A DNA stretch of 64,000 bases from Bacteroidota bacterium (lineage in GTDB: Bacteria > Bacteroidota > Bacteroidia > Chitinophagales > Chitinophagaceae). Shown piece after piece: positions 8,866-17,461 of the stretch. A model generated the notes under the pieces. It searched no databases. It was not told the DNA's origin and saw only the letters and a program-made list of their open reading frames with translations. Position 1 is the stretch's first letter, and each line of letters begins with the position of its first letter. A program made the translations under genes and the position numbers. The stretch is from assembly GCA_023416995.1 (NCBI GenBank), contig JAEZGI010000050.1, positions 1 to 64,000 of the forward strand. The letters are read 5' to 3'.

Positions 8866-9882
8866 TTATTTCTTGCTGATTTGTTTTGCGAAGAAGTTTA
8901 CTGTACGTACGAGTTGGCTCACATAGCTCATTTCATTGTCGTACCAGCTAACAGTTCTTACAAGTTGGATATCGCCAACTGTCTGAACTTTTGTTTGAGT
9001 ACCGTCGAACAGTGATCCGTAGGTGATACCAATGATATCGCTGCTTACAATTTCATCTTCAGTATAACCAAAGCTTTCGTTTGCAGCTGCCTTCATGGCA
9101 CCGTTGATCTCATCAACAGTAACTTTCTTACCAAGAACTACAGTGAGTTCAGTTAATGAACCGGTAAGTGTAGGTACACGTTGTGCAGATCCATCCAGTT
9201 TACCTTTCAGGGTTGGAAGAACCAGGCCGATTGCTTTTGCGGCACCTGTGCTGTTAGGCACGATATTCTGTGCAGCGGCTCTTGCACGGCGAAGATCACC
9301 TTTTGGATGTGGTGCATCCTGGGTGTTCTGATCGTTCGTGTAGGCATGAACGGTAGTCATAAGTCCGTTTACAATTCCGAATTGTTTGTCGAGAACCTGT
9401 GCCATTGGAGCAAGACAGTTTGTGGTACAGCTTGCGCAACTGATGATTTCTTCTGAACCGTCAAGGATGTCGTGGTTAACATTAAAGACGATAGTTTTCA
9501 GATCACCTGTTGCTGGTGCAGAAATCACAACACGTTTAGCGCCTGCGGTGAGGTGAGCCGCGGCCTTGTCTTTATCGGTGAAGAAACCGGTACATTCAAG
9601 TACCACATCTACATCATGCGATTTCCAGGGAATTTCGGCAGGATTTTTTTGTGCGTAGATTTTTACTTCATCTCCGTTTACTATGATAGAGTTTTCAGTA
9701 GATTTTACATCTGCATCAAACCTTCCCTGTGCGCTGTCATATTTCAGCAGGTGAGCGAGAACTTTAGGGCTGGTAAGATCGTTGATCGCAACCACGTCAA
9801 TGCCTTCCATTTTATATATCTGGCGATAGACTAAACGACCTATTCGACCAAAACCGTTGATAGCAACTTTAACTGTGCTCAT
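8866..9882 (-). CDS. gapA: Glyceraldehyde-3-phosphate dehydrogenase, type I
   Basis: Oxidises and phosphorylates glyceraldehyde-3-phosphate to 1,3-bisphosphoglycerate in glycolysis. 338 residues. The Rossmann motif NGFGRIGR is at 9-16. VAINDL near 31-36 places an acidic residue where NAD-specific enzymes bind the ribose. The catalytic cysteine is C152 in SCTTNCLAP, and the S-loop with ASTGAAKA-like sequence (NSTGAAKAIG) lies near 210. WYDNEMSY near 315 is the usual C-terminal block. It stands upstream of pgk and ends at an intrinsic terminator. No clear promoter was identified in the 195 bp before the gene; TAACTTCG at 9918-9925 (minus strand) is one mismatch from the -7 consensus. Confidence 0.98.
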   Translation of the reverse strand: MSTVKVAINGFGRIGRLVYRQIYKMEGIDVVAINDLTSPKVLAHLLKYDSAQGRFDADVKSTENSIIVNGDEVKIYAQKNPAEIPWKSHDVDVVLECTGFFTDKDKAAAHLTAGAKRVVISAPATGDLKTIVFNVNHDILDGSEEIISCASCTTNCLAPMAQVLDKQFGIVNGLMTTVHAYTNDQNTQDAPHPKGDLRRARAAAQNIVPNSTGAAKAIGLVLPTLKGKLDGSAQRVPTLTGSLTELTVVLGKKVTVDEINGAMKAAANESFGYTEDEIVSSDIIGITYGSLFDGTQTKVQTVGDIQLVRTVSWYDNEMSYVSQLVRTVNFFAKQISKK

Positions 9883-10077
9883 TTCTATGAATTTTTAAAA
9901 GTGGTAAAAATGCGCAGCGAAGTTACAATAATGAAATAAATAACCTGAGAAGGATTTACACAGAAATGTGGTCGGATCGTTGGGCATCATATAGATTTTT
10001 TTCAGGAAGCGTTGATTGGATTGAATAAGGGCTTCCATGGAGGCCAAAAAAATAAGTTGGCCATAATTTCAAAAAAG

Positions 10078-10109
10078 TTTGGCAGGAAAACTGTTTGCAA
10101 TTATCTTTG
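10078..10109 (+). promoter_or_regulatory. Promoter of tRNA-Glu
   Basis: TTTG at 10078-10081, a 20 bp spacer, then TATCTTTG at 10102-10109. Both boxes match the Bacteroidota housekeeping consensus exactly. The mature tRNA starts 15 bp after the -7 box. Confidence 0.8.
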
Positions 10110-10123
10110 CCCTCCCAAAATTA

Positions 10124-10198
10124 GCCGCGTTGGTCAATCGGTTAAGACGCATCCCTTTCACGGATGAATGAGGGGTTCGATTCCCCTACGCGGTACCA
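10124..10198 (+). tRNA. tRNA-Glu (anticodon UUC)
   Basis: The full cloverleaf can be drawn. The acceptor stem is 10124-10130 with 10188-10194 (first pair G-U). The D arm has the GTC/GAC stem and a GGTTAA loop. The anticodon stem CATCC/GGATG encloses the loop CTTTCAC with anticodon TTC at 10157-10159. The variable loop has 4 bases, and the T arm is AGGGG-TTCGATT-CCCCT. The discriminator is A and CCA is encoded (10196-10198). It has its own promoter and terminator, so it is a single-gene transcription unit. Confidence 0.96.
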
Positions 10199-10205
10199 AG
10201 TCATA

Positions 10206-10240
10206 AAAATCCCTGCAAGTACACCTTGCGGGGATTTTTT
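10206..10240 (+). terminator. Intrinsic terminator of tRNA-Glu
   Basis: AAATCCCTGCAAG pairs with CTTGCGGGGATTT around a short loop (one wobble pair), followed by a T run. It lies eight bases after the tRNA 3' end. Confidence 0.88.
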
Positions 10241-10413
10241 ATTTTCCGGAAGACGTGCTGAATGCCGCCGCCCCGGCCCCTTTTCCGGTGCAGATTAAAC
10301 GCGTAAACACTGGCGGCTTGCATGCCTATCATCTAAGCGCATTCTATTATACAACAGTTGCTCTCGCTACCTGATATGCAATGAACAATTGCAGAATTGG
10401 GTATTCAAAGAAA

Positions 10414-10448
10414 CAGCCACATGAAATTGTGAAAGCTCCATGTGGCTG
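10414..10448 (-). terminator. Intrinsic terminator of the CDGSH gene
   Basis: CAGCCACATG at 10414-10423 and CATGTGGCTG at 10439-10448 pair perfectly. Read leftward the hairpin is followed by TTTCTTTG. It lies 46 bp after the stop of the CDGSH-like gene and would end the kinase-regulator-dehydrogenase operon. The 10241-10410 stretch between here and the tRNA terminator shows nothing recognisable. Confidence 0.7.
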
Positions 10449-10494
10449 TAGACAATTATTGCTTCAGAGAAAATGCTCCTGAAGACAAATGCCG

Positions 10495-10722
10495 CTAAAT
10501 AATTTTCTTCGGTGGCAATGCAAAGGCTATCGCCTCGTGTTCGAAATGACCCTTGTGCGAGGCATCGCAAAATGGTTTGTTTTTCGAGAGCCCACACCGG
10601 CAAATGGAAACAACTTCCCTGCCGCCCAGATCATAAGGTGTACCATTCTTATCGACAATCTCAAAATCACCTTCTATTTTGAGGGATCCATTGCTGTTTA
10701 CTGTAATCTTAGTTGCTGCCAT
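10495..10722 (-). CDS. CDGSH-type iron-sulfur domain protein (CDASH variant)
   Basis: 75 residues from the ATG at 10722 (MAATKITVNSNGSLKIEGDF). Longer in-frame starts reach into the upstream gene. The motif near residues 47-62 is C-x-C-x2-S-x3-P-x-C-D-A-S-H, the 3Cys-1His ligand set of mitoNEET-type [2Fe-2S] proteins, but with Ala where most have Gly (CDGSH). These proteins carry labile clusters used in electron transfer or redox sensing. No signal peptide is seen, so it should be cytoplasmic. It lies 64 bp after the cytochrome/quinoprotein dehydrogenase on the same strand and is the last gene before a terminator. A link to that enzyme is inference. Confidence 0.85.
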   Translation of the reverse strand: MAATKITVNSNGSLKIEGDFEIVDKNGTPYDLGGREVVSICRCGLSKNKPFCDASHKGHFEHEAIAFALPPKKII

Positions 10723-10786
10723 ATTCAGATTTTGAAGTGCCTGCGAAAATAGGCTAATTAGTGTAAGAAGTTTCATACAAGATCTA

Positions 10787-12712
10787 CTACCTGCTACCCC
10801 GCTCTGTCTCGAAAGCCAGCAATACATTTCCAGGCATCTGGCCAAACATGCCATACCCAGAGTTCACATACAACATACCATCCGCAACTACAGGAGGCGG
10901 ACCATCAATCGCACCTCCTTTTCCTTTAATACCATTGGCTGTTTCATATTCGCGCAACGTGTTATATTCCCATAACACACTTCCATCATCAGTAGATAAA
11001 GCCCTGATGATACCATTCAATGAACCCGCGAATACAATACCCGGAATCACTAATGGTGCTGCAGAATTTCCATTAAAACAAGTGGTGCCGTTTGAACATG
11101 GCGGTGATGGAGTCGACCATACTGTATCTCCGGTAATGATGTTTAAAGCAAAGACTCCTGGAGATGGTTTGATACTACGATCGCTGTTATCAAGCGCAAT
11201 AAAATTATCTGAGTTACATGCATAAACATTTTTGCCGTCCGTAGCCATTCCCCAATGAATGCCACCGAGCTTACCCCCTTTACCAACCCGCGTTTTCCAT
11301 AGTAACTTACCCGCAGGTGTAAGCGCAAATACGATCCCCGATTTTTGACCTGCAAGCAGGATGTCTTTACCATCGGGCCCCTTCACCAGAATTGGTGCCA
11401 TGCCAAAATCAAGGTCAGGGCCACTCTTAGGCGGACAATTGAGAAAAACGGGGCAGGCAATATTGTATGCATCGTTTGCAGTTGCCTGGAAGTTCCATAC
11501 CATTTTACCCGTCCTGATATCAATAGCCTGGAGCGCATCACTGGTATTGCTTGTCGGATCTGAGTAGTTTTGACCCGTGCCAATATAAACCAATCCTCGT
11601 TTTTCATCAACTGTGGGACTGCACCAAACCGGCGCACCTGACGGCCCATAAAACAATTCACCATTATTTTTCTTAATGGAGGGTTCCGCCTTTGGCAATA
11701 TGCGGTAGGTCCATAACATCTTCCCCGTCTTTCGGTCGAGGGCCACCACCCCACCTGAAGATGTACAACATTCAAATTTATTAATGCCGGTAATACCAAT
11801 CTCTGCTGACACGATCGGCACAATAACCTTGTCTTTATGAACAATCACTGAACCAGTGTTGGCAGAATAAGATTCGAACCCTGCCCTTGTGTTCCATAAC
11901 AGCTTACCGGTTTTCACATCAATAGCATATACGTTCGTGCTATAATCTGCAAAAAATGCTGTTATCGATTCGCGGCTCCGCACGATCTGGATCGCACCAC
12001 GTACTGCAGCAACGGCCGTAAATTCCCAACCTATCTTCCCGTTGTTTTTATTGATAGCATACACCTGTCCATACTGACTTCCGACAATCAACCAATCACC
12101 TGAGATAGCAGGTTTGGTTCTCGTAATAGTTCCGTCGGGAAATGCAAATGCCCATTTCAATTTTAGAGAAGATACATTGTCTCTTGTGATTCCTGCCACA
12201 GCAGTCGACCGGAAACCTGTTCCAGCATCGCTATTGCCCCATCCCGAATGATCTGCTTTACCAGCCAGGTTTCCCGGGGTAAACCGGGTATAAGCATCTG
12301 CGCTCAAACTGGTTGTTTTCAAAGAGTAGCCTGTGAGCCATTCAGCGATCTTTTGTTTTTCGTCATTACTCAATGCTGCGGCCTGGTGTTTCATTTTGCC
12401 CGTAGTCAATGATGCATAAATCGCCCTGGGCGTCATGCTTGCCAGCACTGTGCGACCCGGGGCCAAAGATTGTCCGGATTCCTGGTGACAACTCACGCAG
12501 TTGGTGTTGAAAAGGACTTTAGCGGTTGTATCAGCCCCGGAGGCTGAAAAAGAAGGCTCTAAGGAAGTTTGATAACCGGGTGACAAAACCATTTCAGACG
12601 TTGCAGCATTTTTTGAAATGAGATCATCAACCACTTTTGTGGCCGCATTATCCGGAACAGATGCAGTAACCGCTAATATCAAAACGGAAAGCAATTGGGC
12701 AGTTTTTGTCAT
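10787..12712 (-). CDS. Secreted cytochrome c-PQQ quinoprotein dehydrogenase, PVA dehydrogenase-like
   Basis: 641 residues with signal peptide MTKTAQLLSVLILAVTASVP. An N-terminal c-type cytochrome domain holds the haem site CVSCH at 72-76, with M107 in GKMKH a likely axial ligand. From about residue 155 to the end runs a PQQ-type beta-propeller with repeated blades such as VYAINKNNGKIGWEF, VYAIDVKTGKLLWNT, VVALDRKTGKMLWTY and LQAIDIRTGKMVWNF. The order cytochrome first, propeller second is that of polyvinyl-alcohol dehydrogenase (cytochrome), which oxidises secondary alcohols in the periplasm and passes electrons to haem. The adjacent cysteines of FECCTSS recall the vicinal Cys pair of quinoprotein dehydrogenases. 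The true substrate is unknown. It is 29 bp downstream of the LytTR regulator, so probably co-transcribed with it. Confidence 0.85.
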   Translation of the reverse strand: MTKTAQLLSVLILAVTASVPDNAATKVVDDLISKNAATSEMVLSPGYQTSLEPSFSASGADTTAKVLFNTNCVSCHQESGQSLAPGRTVLASMTPRAIYASLTTGKMKHQAAALSNDEKQKIAEWLTGYSLKTTSLSADAYTRFTPGNLAGKADHSGWGNSDAGTGFRSTAVAGITRDNVSSLKLKWAFAFPDGTITRTKPAISGDWLIVGSQYGQVYAINKNNGKIGWEFTAVAAVRGAIQIVRSRESITAFFADYSTNVYAIDVKTGKLLWNTRAGFESYSANTGSVIVHKDKVIVPIVSAEIGITGINKFECCTSSGGVVALDRKTGKMLWTYRILPKAEPSIKKNNGELFYGPSGAPVWCSPTVDEKRGLVYIGTGQNYSDPTSNTSDALQAIDIRTGKMVWNFQATANDAYNIACPVFLNCPPKSGPDLDFGMAPILVKGPDGKDILLAGQKSGIVFALTPAGKLLWKTRVGKGGKLGGIHWGMATDGKNVYACNSDNFIALDNSDRSIKPSPGVFALNIITGDTVWSTPSPPCSNGTTCFNGNSAAPLVIPGIVFAGSLNGIIRALSTDDGSVLWEYNTLREYETANGIKGKGGAIDGPPPVVADGMLYVNSGYGMFGQMPGNVLLAFETERGSR

Positions 12713-12741
12713 TGCTGAAAGTTGTAAAGAGATGAGTATAA

Positions 12742-13449
12742 TTATTTGAGACGGTCATTTTCATCCATGATGCGTTTCACAACAGAAGCCCGCAGATCAC
12801 GGCTGATTGGAATATCTTCACCTTCTATCTCAACATAACCAGCTTTAATTTTGGTAACCTTCTGAATGGCTATGGTGAAGGACCTGTGTATACGCAAGAA
12901 TTTATCTCCTGGCAACGCTTCACTGATTGCTGTCAATGTTTGATAAGTGATATAATCCTGGTTGATGGTTTTTACTTTCACATAGTCTTTCATGCTTTCG
13001 ATATATAATATATCGGCAACGCGCAGTTTAATATGACTCCTATCAGACCTGATAAATAAACTTTGCTCCGCATCCGTTTCTACTTCTTCATTTTTTGTTG
13101 TTTTCAGTGCTCTTTCAAAACCCTTCATGAACCGGCCAAAAGAAATTGGCTTCAATAAAAAATCGACCACTTCAAAATCGAATCCTTCAACAGCATAATC
13201 ACGATAAGCCGTAGTAATGATAATTGCAGGAGGGTTAGTGAGACTTTTTAAAAACTCAAGTCCTGTCAGCATCGGCATTTCAATGTCAAGAAAAATAATG
13301 TCAAATTTCTCTTCGCGCAGTAACCTGAGTGCTTCAACAGCGTTTTCACAACGGGTAACAATGGTATCATCAATACGATCCAGATAGTTCTGAATAATAT
13401 CGATGGCCAGCGGCTCATCATCTATAACAAGACATCTTACCTGTTTCAT
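12742..13449 (-). CDS. LytTR family response regulator
   Basis: 235 residues. REC domain at 1-120 with the acidic pair DDE near 10-12, the phospho-acceptor D55 in FLDIEMP, and K101 in FLLKPISF. The LytTR DNA-binding domain is at about 140-235 (FIRSDRSHIKLRVADILYIESMKDYVKV, given here only as family signature region; key words IESMKDYVK and LRIHRSFTIAI). It lies 13 bp after the LytS-type kinase gene, so the two are a cognate pair. The downstream quinoprotein dehydrogenase is a plausible target or operon partner. Confidence 0.95.
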   Translation of the reverse strand: MKQVRCLVIDDEPLAIDIIQNYLDRIDDTIVTRCENAVEALRLLREEKFDIIFLDIEMPMLTGLEFLKSLTNPPAIIITTAYRDYAVEGFDFEVVDFLLKPISFGRFMKGFERALKTTKNEEVETDAEQSLFIRSDRSHIKLRVADILYIESMKDYVKVKTINQDYITYQTLTAISEALPGDKFLRIHRSFTIAIQKVTKIKAGYVEIEGEDIPISRDLRASVVKRIMDENDRLK

Positions 13450-13462
13450 AGCTGATTGATTG

Positions 13463-14524
13463 TTACGCTAAAACATTTGCCCGGTTTATAGTTGCCGGCA
13501 ACTGCAAAAAAGCCGTGTACCGCCCTGACGTTTCGCTCATCTCGAGCTTATATTTCTGACCATAGATAAGGTCGAGTCTTCTCTTTACATTTTTCAACCC
13601 GATACCACCATGCTCTTTATGGTTAACCAGGGAGACGGGGTTTTCTATCCGGAAGTTGATGAACTTACCTGTAATCTCAACACATGCTTTTATATCGGCT
13701 CTGCCAATATTGTTTCTTACTCCATGTTTAAAACTGTTTTCTATAAACAGTATCAGCAACAAAGGCGGAATCCTGTAACCGACAGGGTCGCCAGATACAT
13801 TAAATTCCATGTTCAGGCGATTTCCGAAACGTAATTTCTCCAGATCAATATAGTTCCTGAGGTAATCAATTTCATCGGAAAGTGCAACAGTAGGTGTGTT
13901 TGAACCATACAACATATAACTCATCAGATCCGAAAGTTTTAGCACAACTTCCGGGGCCTTATCAGATTTCTGAAGCGTTAATGAATATAAATTGTTCAAA
14001 GTATTGAAAAAGAAATGTGGTTGAATCTGCGATTTCAGAAAGCTCAGTTCTGTCTCAAGAAATTGTTTCTCTTTCAACTTTATTTGTTTGCGACTAACGA
14101 GCCAGTCCTTTGTAATTTTGATGGCAGTCGTTAACCCAACAAGGTAGATTCGTTCGGCAAGGGTGGCCAGCGCAGAAGCAGCGTTTGGAGCCGGCAATGA
14201 AGCATAAATGGTTGAACCTGCGTTTGCATAAACAGTGCGCAAAAGAAGGTTAATGGCTGCTGACATCGTCATCACCACCAGCAATGTTCCTGCGTATGTA
14301 AGGTATCGGCCCGTGCCAAGAAATTTTGGGATCAGCACATAAACGTTCACATACACCATAGCTACATCAACCAGCACCATCGGGATACTCTCCACATAGA
14401 ACCGCGGATCTCTTACGCCATACATGCCGTATACGATCACAATGAAATAGCTGGAAAAATATATTAACCAGAGTAAGGTGTGATACACAGGCTTGCGACG
14501 AAGAAATTGTAATAATACAGACAT
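13463..14524 (-). CDS. LytS/YehU-type sensor histidine kinase
   Basis: 353 residues. Four or so membrane helices cover residues about 14-140: LLWLIYFSSYFIVIV, then two more, then a last one near 125-138. They carry no large periplasmic domain, so the signal may be sensed in the membrane. A short coil leads to the His_kinase domain with H170 in QIQPHFFFNTLNNLY. The C-terminal HATPase_c shows the N box in LFIENSFKHG and the G box in GGIGLKNVKRRL. It phosphorylates the LytTR regulator encoded 13 bp downstream. It has its own promoter candidate just upstream. Confidence 0.94.
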   Translation of the reverse strand: MSVLLQFLRRKPVYHTLLWLIYFSSYFIVIVYGMYGVRDPRFYVESIPMVLVDVAMVYVNVYVLIPKFLGTGRYLTYAGTLLVVMTMSAAINLLLRTVYANAGSTIYASLPAPNAASALATLAERIYLVGLTTAIKITKDWLVSRKQIKLKEKQFLETELSFLKSQIQPHFFFNTLNNLYSLTLQKSDKAPEVVLKLSDLMSYMLYGSNTPTVALSDEIDYLRNYIDLEKLRFGNRLNMEFNVSGDPVGYRIPPLLLILFIENSFKHGVRNNIGRADIKACVEITGKFINFRIENPVSLVNHKEHGGIGLKNVKRRLDLIYGQKYKLEMSETSGRYTAFLQLPATINRANVLA

Positions 14525-14541
14525 GACTAAACGATCTTCCT

Positions 14542-14574
14542 CAAAAGTAGAACTATTGTTCAGAGGAAAAACAA
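14542..14574 (-). promoter_or_regulatory. Candidate promoter of the LytS-LytTR operon
   Basis: On the minus strand TTG (14574-14572), 22 bp, then TACTTTTG (14549-14542). The -7 box is an exact TAnnTTTG; the spacer is slightly long. It ends 17 bp before the kinase ATG. Confidence 0.5.
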
Positions 14575-14592
14575 TGTACCGTCATCTGTCAG

Positions 14593-15666
14593 TTAAGCTC
14601 GACGAATGGTAGAAAACACAGGCTTATTGTAGCCCGGAATCTCTGAAACGAGTTCATGACCATAAGCAGTTGCAGGAGTTTGATAACCGGGTTTGAATTT
14701 ACCTTCAAGTATTTTTCTCACCATAATCAATGTACTTAGTGCCGTTAGTGTGTAACCTTCAGGACCGCTGGCTGTTGCTGTAATAGTTTCACCATCCTGG
14801 TTCTTTGCCTGTCCCCAGATCATTGCACGGGCCTTTTTACGCTGTGCATCAGCGGGTCCTGCCGGACGTTTGGCGAGCGCGGTTCTTAGACGGTTCCTGA
14901 CCAGGCCGGTTCTAAGCAGCCAATTGAACGCTGACTGAAACTTAAGCAGATAGTATACTTTTTTTGGTACGGCTGTAAACGTTTCGATATTTGGTATGCC
15001 TGTGGTAAACCATGCTGTTGAAACATCACCCCAGGGAATACTCATTACAAAATGATCCTGATTGTTGACGGTGATGGTAAGTCCATGTTCTCCCAAAGGG
15101 ACCTTGATAATCTCGCCGTTTTTTCTTCTTGCACCACCGGCACCAAGGCTGTTGATCATTGTTTTAGCAGTGCCGTGCGACAAACCTCCACCGGTTGTAA
15201 CAAATGCGAGTTTGAGGGAAGCGGCATCAGGCATTTGTTGTTTTAATAATGCTGCCATACAATCGGTTGGTACCACATCGAAACCTGCACCGGGAAGGAG
15301 CATAACACCCGCTGCGGTAGCAGCCTGGTCATACCGCCTTATCATTTCGAACACGTTTGTGTCGCCATTGATATCCAGGTAATGTGTATTGGTAGCAATG
15401 CAAGCCTCTACCATTGGTTTTGCCGTAACATCAAAAGGACCTGCTGCATGCAGCACAACCTGCGACGCATTCAAAATGTGCCGCAAACCATCTGTATCGT
15501 TCAAATCGACGACAACATAATCGTAGCCTGTTTCAGCAGCAAGCGCCTTTAACTGATTTCCATTTCTACCTGCAAGCAAAGGACGCAGGCTGTACCTTTC
15601 CGCGTATCTGGCAATCAGTCTGCCTGTATATCCGTTGGCGCCATACAAAAGAAAATCATGCTTCAT
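14593..15666 (-). CDS. Saccharopine dehydrogenase-like NAD(P)-binding reductase
   Basis: 357 residues. The N-terminal Rossmann fold opens with YGANGYTGRLIARYA (8-22) and continues with LAGRN, as in saccharopine reductase-like and trans-acting enoyl reductase proteins. Residues 80-130 contain VVLHAAGPFDVTAKPMVEACI, and LLPGAGFDVVPTDC near 143 is the substrate-side motif common in this family. No signal peptide. True saccharopine dehydrogenase is unlikely from context, and the substrate is unknown; a reductase on lipid or amino-acid intermediates is possible. It lies upstream of the LytS operon on the same strand, 68 bp away, with the LytS promoter between, so it may be a separate unit together with the GH43 gene 24 bp upstream. 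Confidence 0.8.
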   Translation of the reverse strand: MKHDFLLYGANGYTGRLIARYAERYSLRPLLAGRNGNQLKALAAETGYDYVVVDLNDTDGLRHILNASQVVLHAAGPFDVTAKPMVEACIATNTHYLDINGDTNVFEMIRRYDQAATAAGVMLLPGAGFDVVPTDCMAALLKQQMPDAASLKLAFVTTGGGLSHGTAKTMINSLGAGGARRKNGEIIKVPLGEHGLTITVNNQDHFVMSIPWGDVSTAWFTTGIPNIETFTAVPKKVYYLLKFQSAFNWLLRTGLVRNRLRTALAKRPAGPADAQRKKARAMIWGQAKNQDGETITATASGPEGYTLTALSTLIMVRKILEGKFKPGYQTPATAYGHELVSEIPGYNKPVFSTIRRA

Positions 15667-15690
15667 GTCACCCCCCTTTTTGTTGTTGAC

Positions 15691-17268
15691 TTATGGTTTG
15701 CCACTGAATACAAATGATGCAAAAACTGCTGACTGATCGGCCTGGCCATTGTGAATCAGTCCCGGGCGCGGTGCCCTGTCCCATTGACGGGTAAACAATG
15801 CATCAGCCTGCCCATGTTGTATCCACTTCCCATTTTTTAAAGCATAATAAAATGTAAGCTCTTTGCCATTTTGTACTTCAATTTTCAGACGTAACCCGGC
15901 AGTCTCAGGAACTTTGCTTGCTTTCAGTACTGATTTTTTATTTTTTTGGATGACCCAGGTTATAATGCTGTCGTTTTTTACACCTACGCCGGTCTGGCTA
16001 TCAAAGTCACCATACAGAACCAATCCTTTTAATGCATTGTTTTTATTCACAATGGTAGTACTTGTTTCGTAGTTGTCTGCCGCGGGTCTGATACATAACA
16101 CGGAACCGTTTGTATTTCCGCCAACTGGTTTTCCTGAAAGTGTTAACTGACCGTTGCGGGAGATAGCAGAGATGTCGCTATGACGGTAATCCCAGGACCA
16201 TCGGGGGTCAAGAACTGTTTTTTTGAAATCCGCTGCCCAGTTGAATGAAATACTTTTTCCTGTTGGCTTTGGTAGCCGGAACGAGGGCCAGCCACCTTCA
16301 TTGTCCCAGACAATTTCTGCAAGCATACCCTGGCGCCCGGTATATACGTTAGATTGTTTGTTATAAGCATGATAAAGATAGAACCAACGACCAGCTTTTA
16401 GCTGCACAGGCGTGCCATGACCGGTACACATCCAGTCTCCGTTTTCCTTTAATATGGGATTACCTGGAAATTGTTCAAACGGTCCGTTTATGTTTTTAGA
16501 TCTTGCCACACGAACATTATAATCACAAGGCACCCCACAACAACTGCCTGCAGAATAAAACAGGTAATAATAATCGTTGTTTTTAATAATGCTTTGTCCT
16601 TCCATGCCTTTACGGGCATCATCGCGTAATATGCTCACTGTTTCGCCGGTGAGCGCGAGCCCATCATCAGTAAGCTTTGATGATAACAACTCAATGGGTC
16701 GTTTATCAAGACCGTAAGCCTTCCATGATATATACAATTGTCCTGCATCATCAAAAACATAAGCGTCTATCGCTTCCTTGCCTGTACGAATGATCACTCC
16801 ATGATCTGTAAAAGGTCCTTCAGGACTATCAGCCGTAGCAACGCCTATACATGAAATATTATTCGTATCGCGTACGGTATAATAAGCATATACTTTATTA
16901 CGATGAACATACAGTTCAGGCGCCCAGAACGAAGATGACATCCATGATCTTTTCTTTGGAAATATATGGCCGACCTGTTTCCAGTTAATGAGATCATCAG
17001 ACTTATAGATCGGGTAATGCGGCGCCCACTCCGATGAAGTTCCGGCTGCATAATAGCTGTTACCAAAACGAATGATGGTAGGGTCAGCGAAATCACCGGG
17101 TATTACAGGATTGAGCGTATCAGATCTGATGCCGGCATGGGAGATGGAATCGTAGTGTGTATTTACTGCTGCGTTTATTTCACCTGCTTCCCTGTCTAAA
17201 CAGATCGTAGGAAAAAAAACTGAGCACAAATAAATCAGGAATAAACCGGGCTTCAAAAAAACTGGCAT
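15691..17268 (-). CDS. Secreted glycoside hydrolase family 43 protein
   Basis: 525 residues from the ATG at 17268 (MPVFLKPGLFLIYLCSVFFP), which begins a signal peptide. A TTG seven codons upstream is in frame but lacks support. The five-bladed propeller starts at IPGDFADPTIIRFG, whose Asp is the usual GH43 general base. APELYVH and AYVFDDAGQLYISW supply further conserved blocks, and the Glu of GMEGQSI fits the general acid. The C-terminal 200 residues form a beta-sandwich typical of GH43 accessory modules. GH43 enzymes act on arabinose- or xylose-containing plant polysaccharides. The protein lacks a T9SS sorting tail, so periplasmic or surface location is open. No SusC/SusD genes lie nearby, so this is not a classical polysaccharide utilisation locus. 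Confidence 0.9.
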   Translation of the reverse strand: MPVFLKPGLFLIYLCSVFFPTICLDREAGEINAAVNTHYDSISHAGIRSDTLNPVIPGDFADPTIIRFGNSYYAAGTSSEWAPHYPIYKSDDLINWKQVGHIFPKKRSWMSSSFWAPELYVHRNKVYAYYTVRDTNNISCIGVATADSPEGPFTDHGVIIRTGKEAIDAYVFDDAGQLYISWKAYGLDKRPIELLSSKLTDDGLALTGETVSILRDDARKGMEGQSIIKNNDYYYLFYSAGSCCGVPCDYNVRVARSKNINGPFEQFPGNPILKENGDWMCTGHGTPVQLKAGRWFYLYHAYNKQSNVYTGRQGMLAEIVWDNEGGWPSFRLPKPTGKSISFNWAADFKKTVLDPRWSWDYRHSDISAISRNGQLTLSGKPVGGNTNGSVLCIRPAADNYETSTTIVNKNNALKGLVLYGDFDSQTGVGVKNDSIITWVIQKNKKSVLKASKVPETAGLRLKIEVQNGKELTFYYALKNGKWIQHGQADALFTRQWDRAPRPGLIHNGQADQSAVFASFVFSGKP

Positions 17269-17461
17269 TGCAACAAGCTTTAAACCCAAAAATACGGCTT
17301 GTAACAGGAATGACCATCTGTTTATAAATTAAGAACAGGTTAGATCGGCATCTTCAGTCGGCGTATTCTAATATACCTGGCCAGAATACATCGTCAGTGT
17401 CGCTATATGGTGCACAGCCGGGATTAAAACGGCCATTTAGTATAATGCTCGTAGTCTTAAA

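Noticed and set aside
10124..10198. tRNA-linked integration site (att)
   Set aside because: No integrase and no duplicate of the tRNA 3' end were seen in the window.
15691..17268. Polysaccharide utilisation locus around the GH43 gene
   Set aside because: No SusC, SusD, sigma/anti-sigma pair or hybrid regulator of the SusR type is next to it; the nearby hybrid kinase lacks a periplasmic sugar-sensing propeller.
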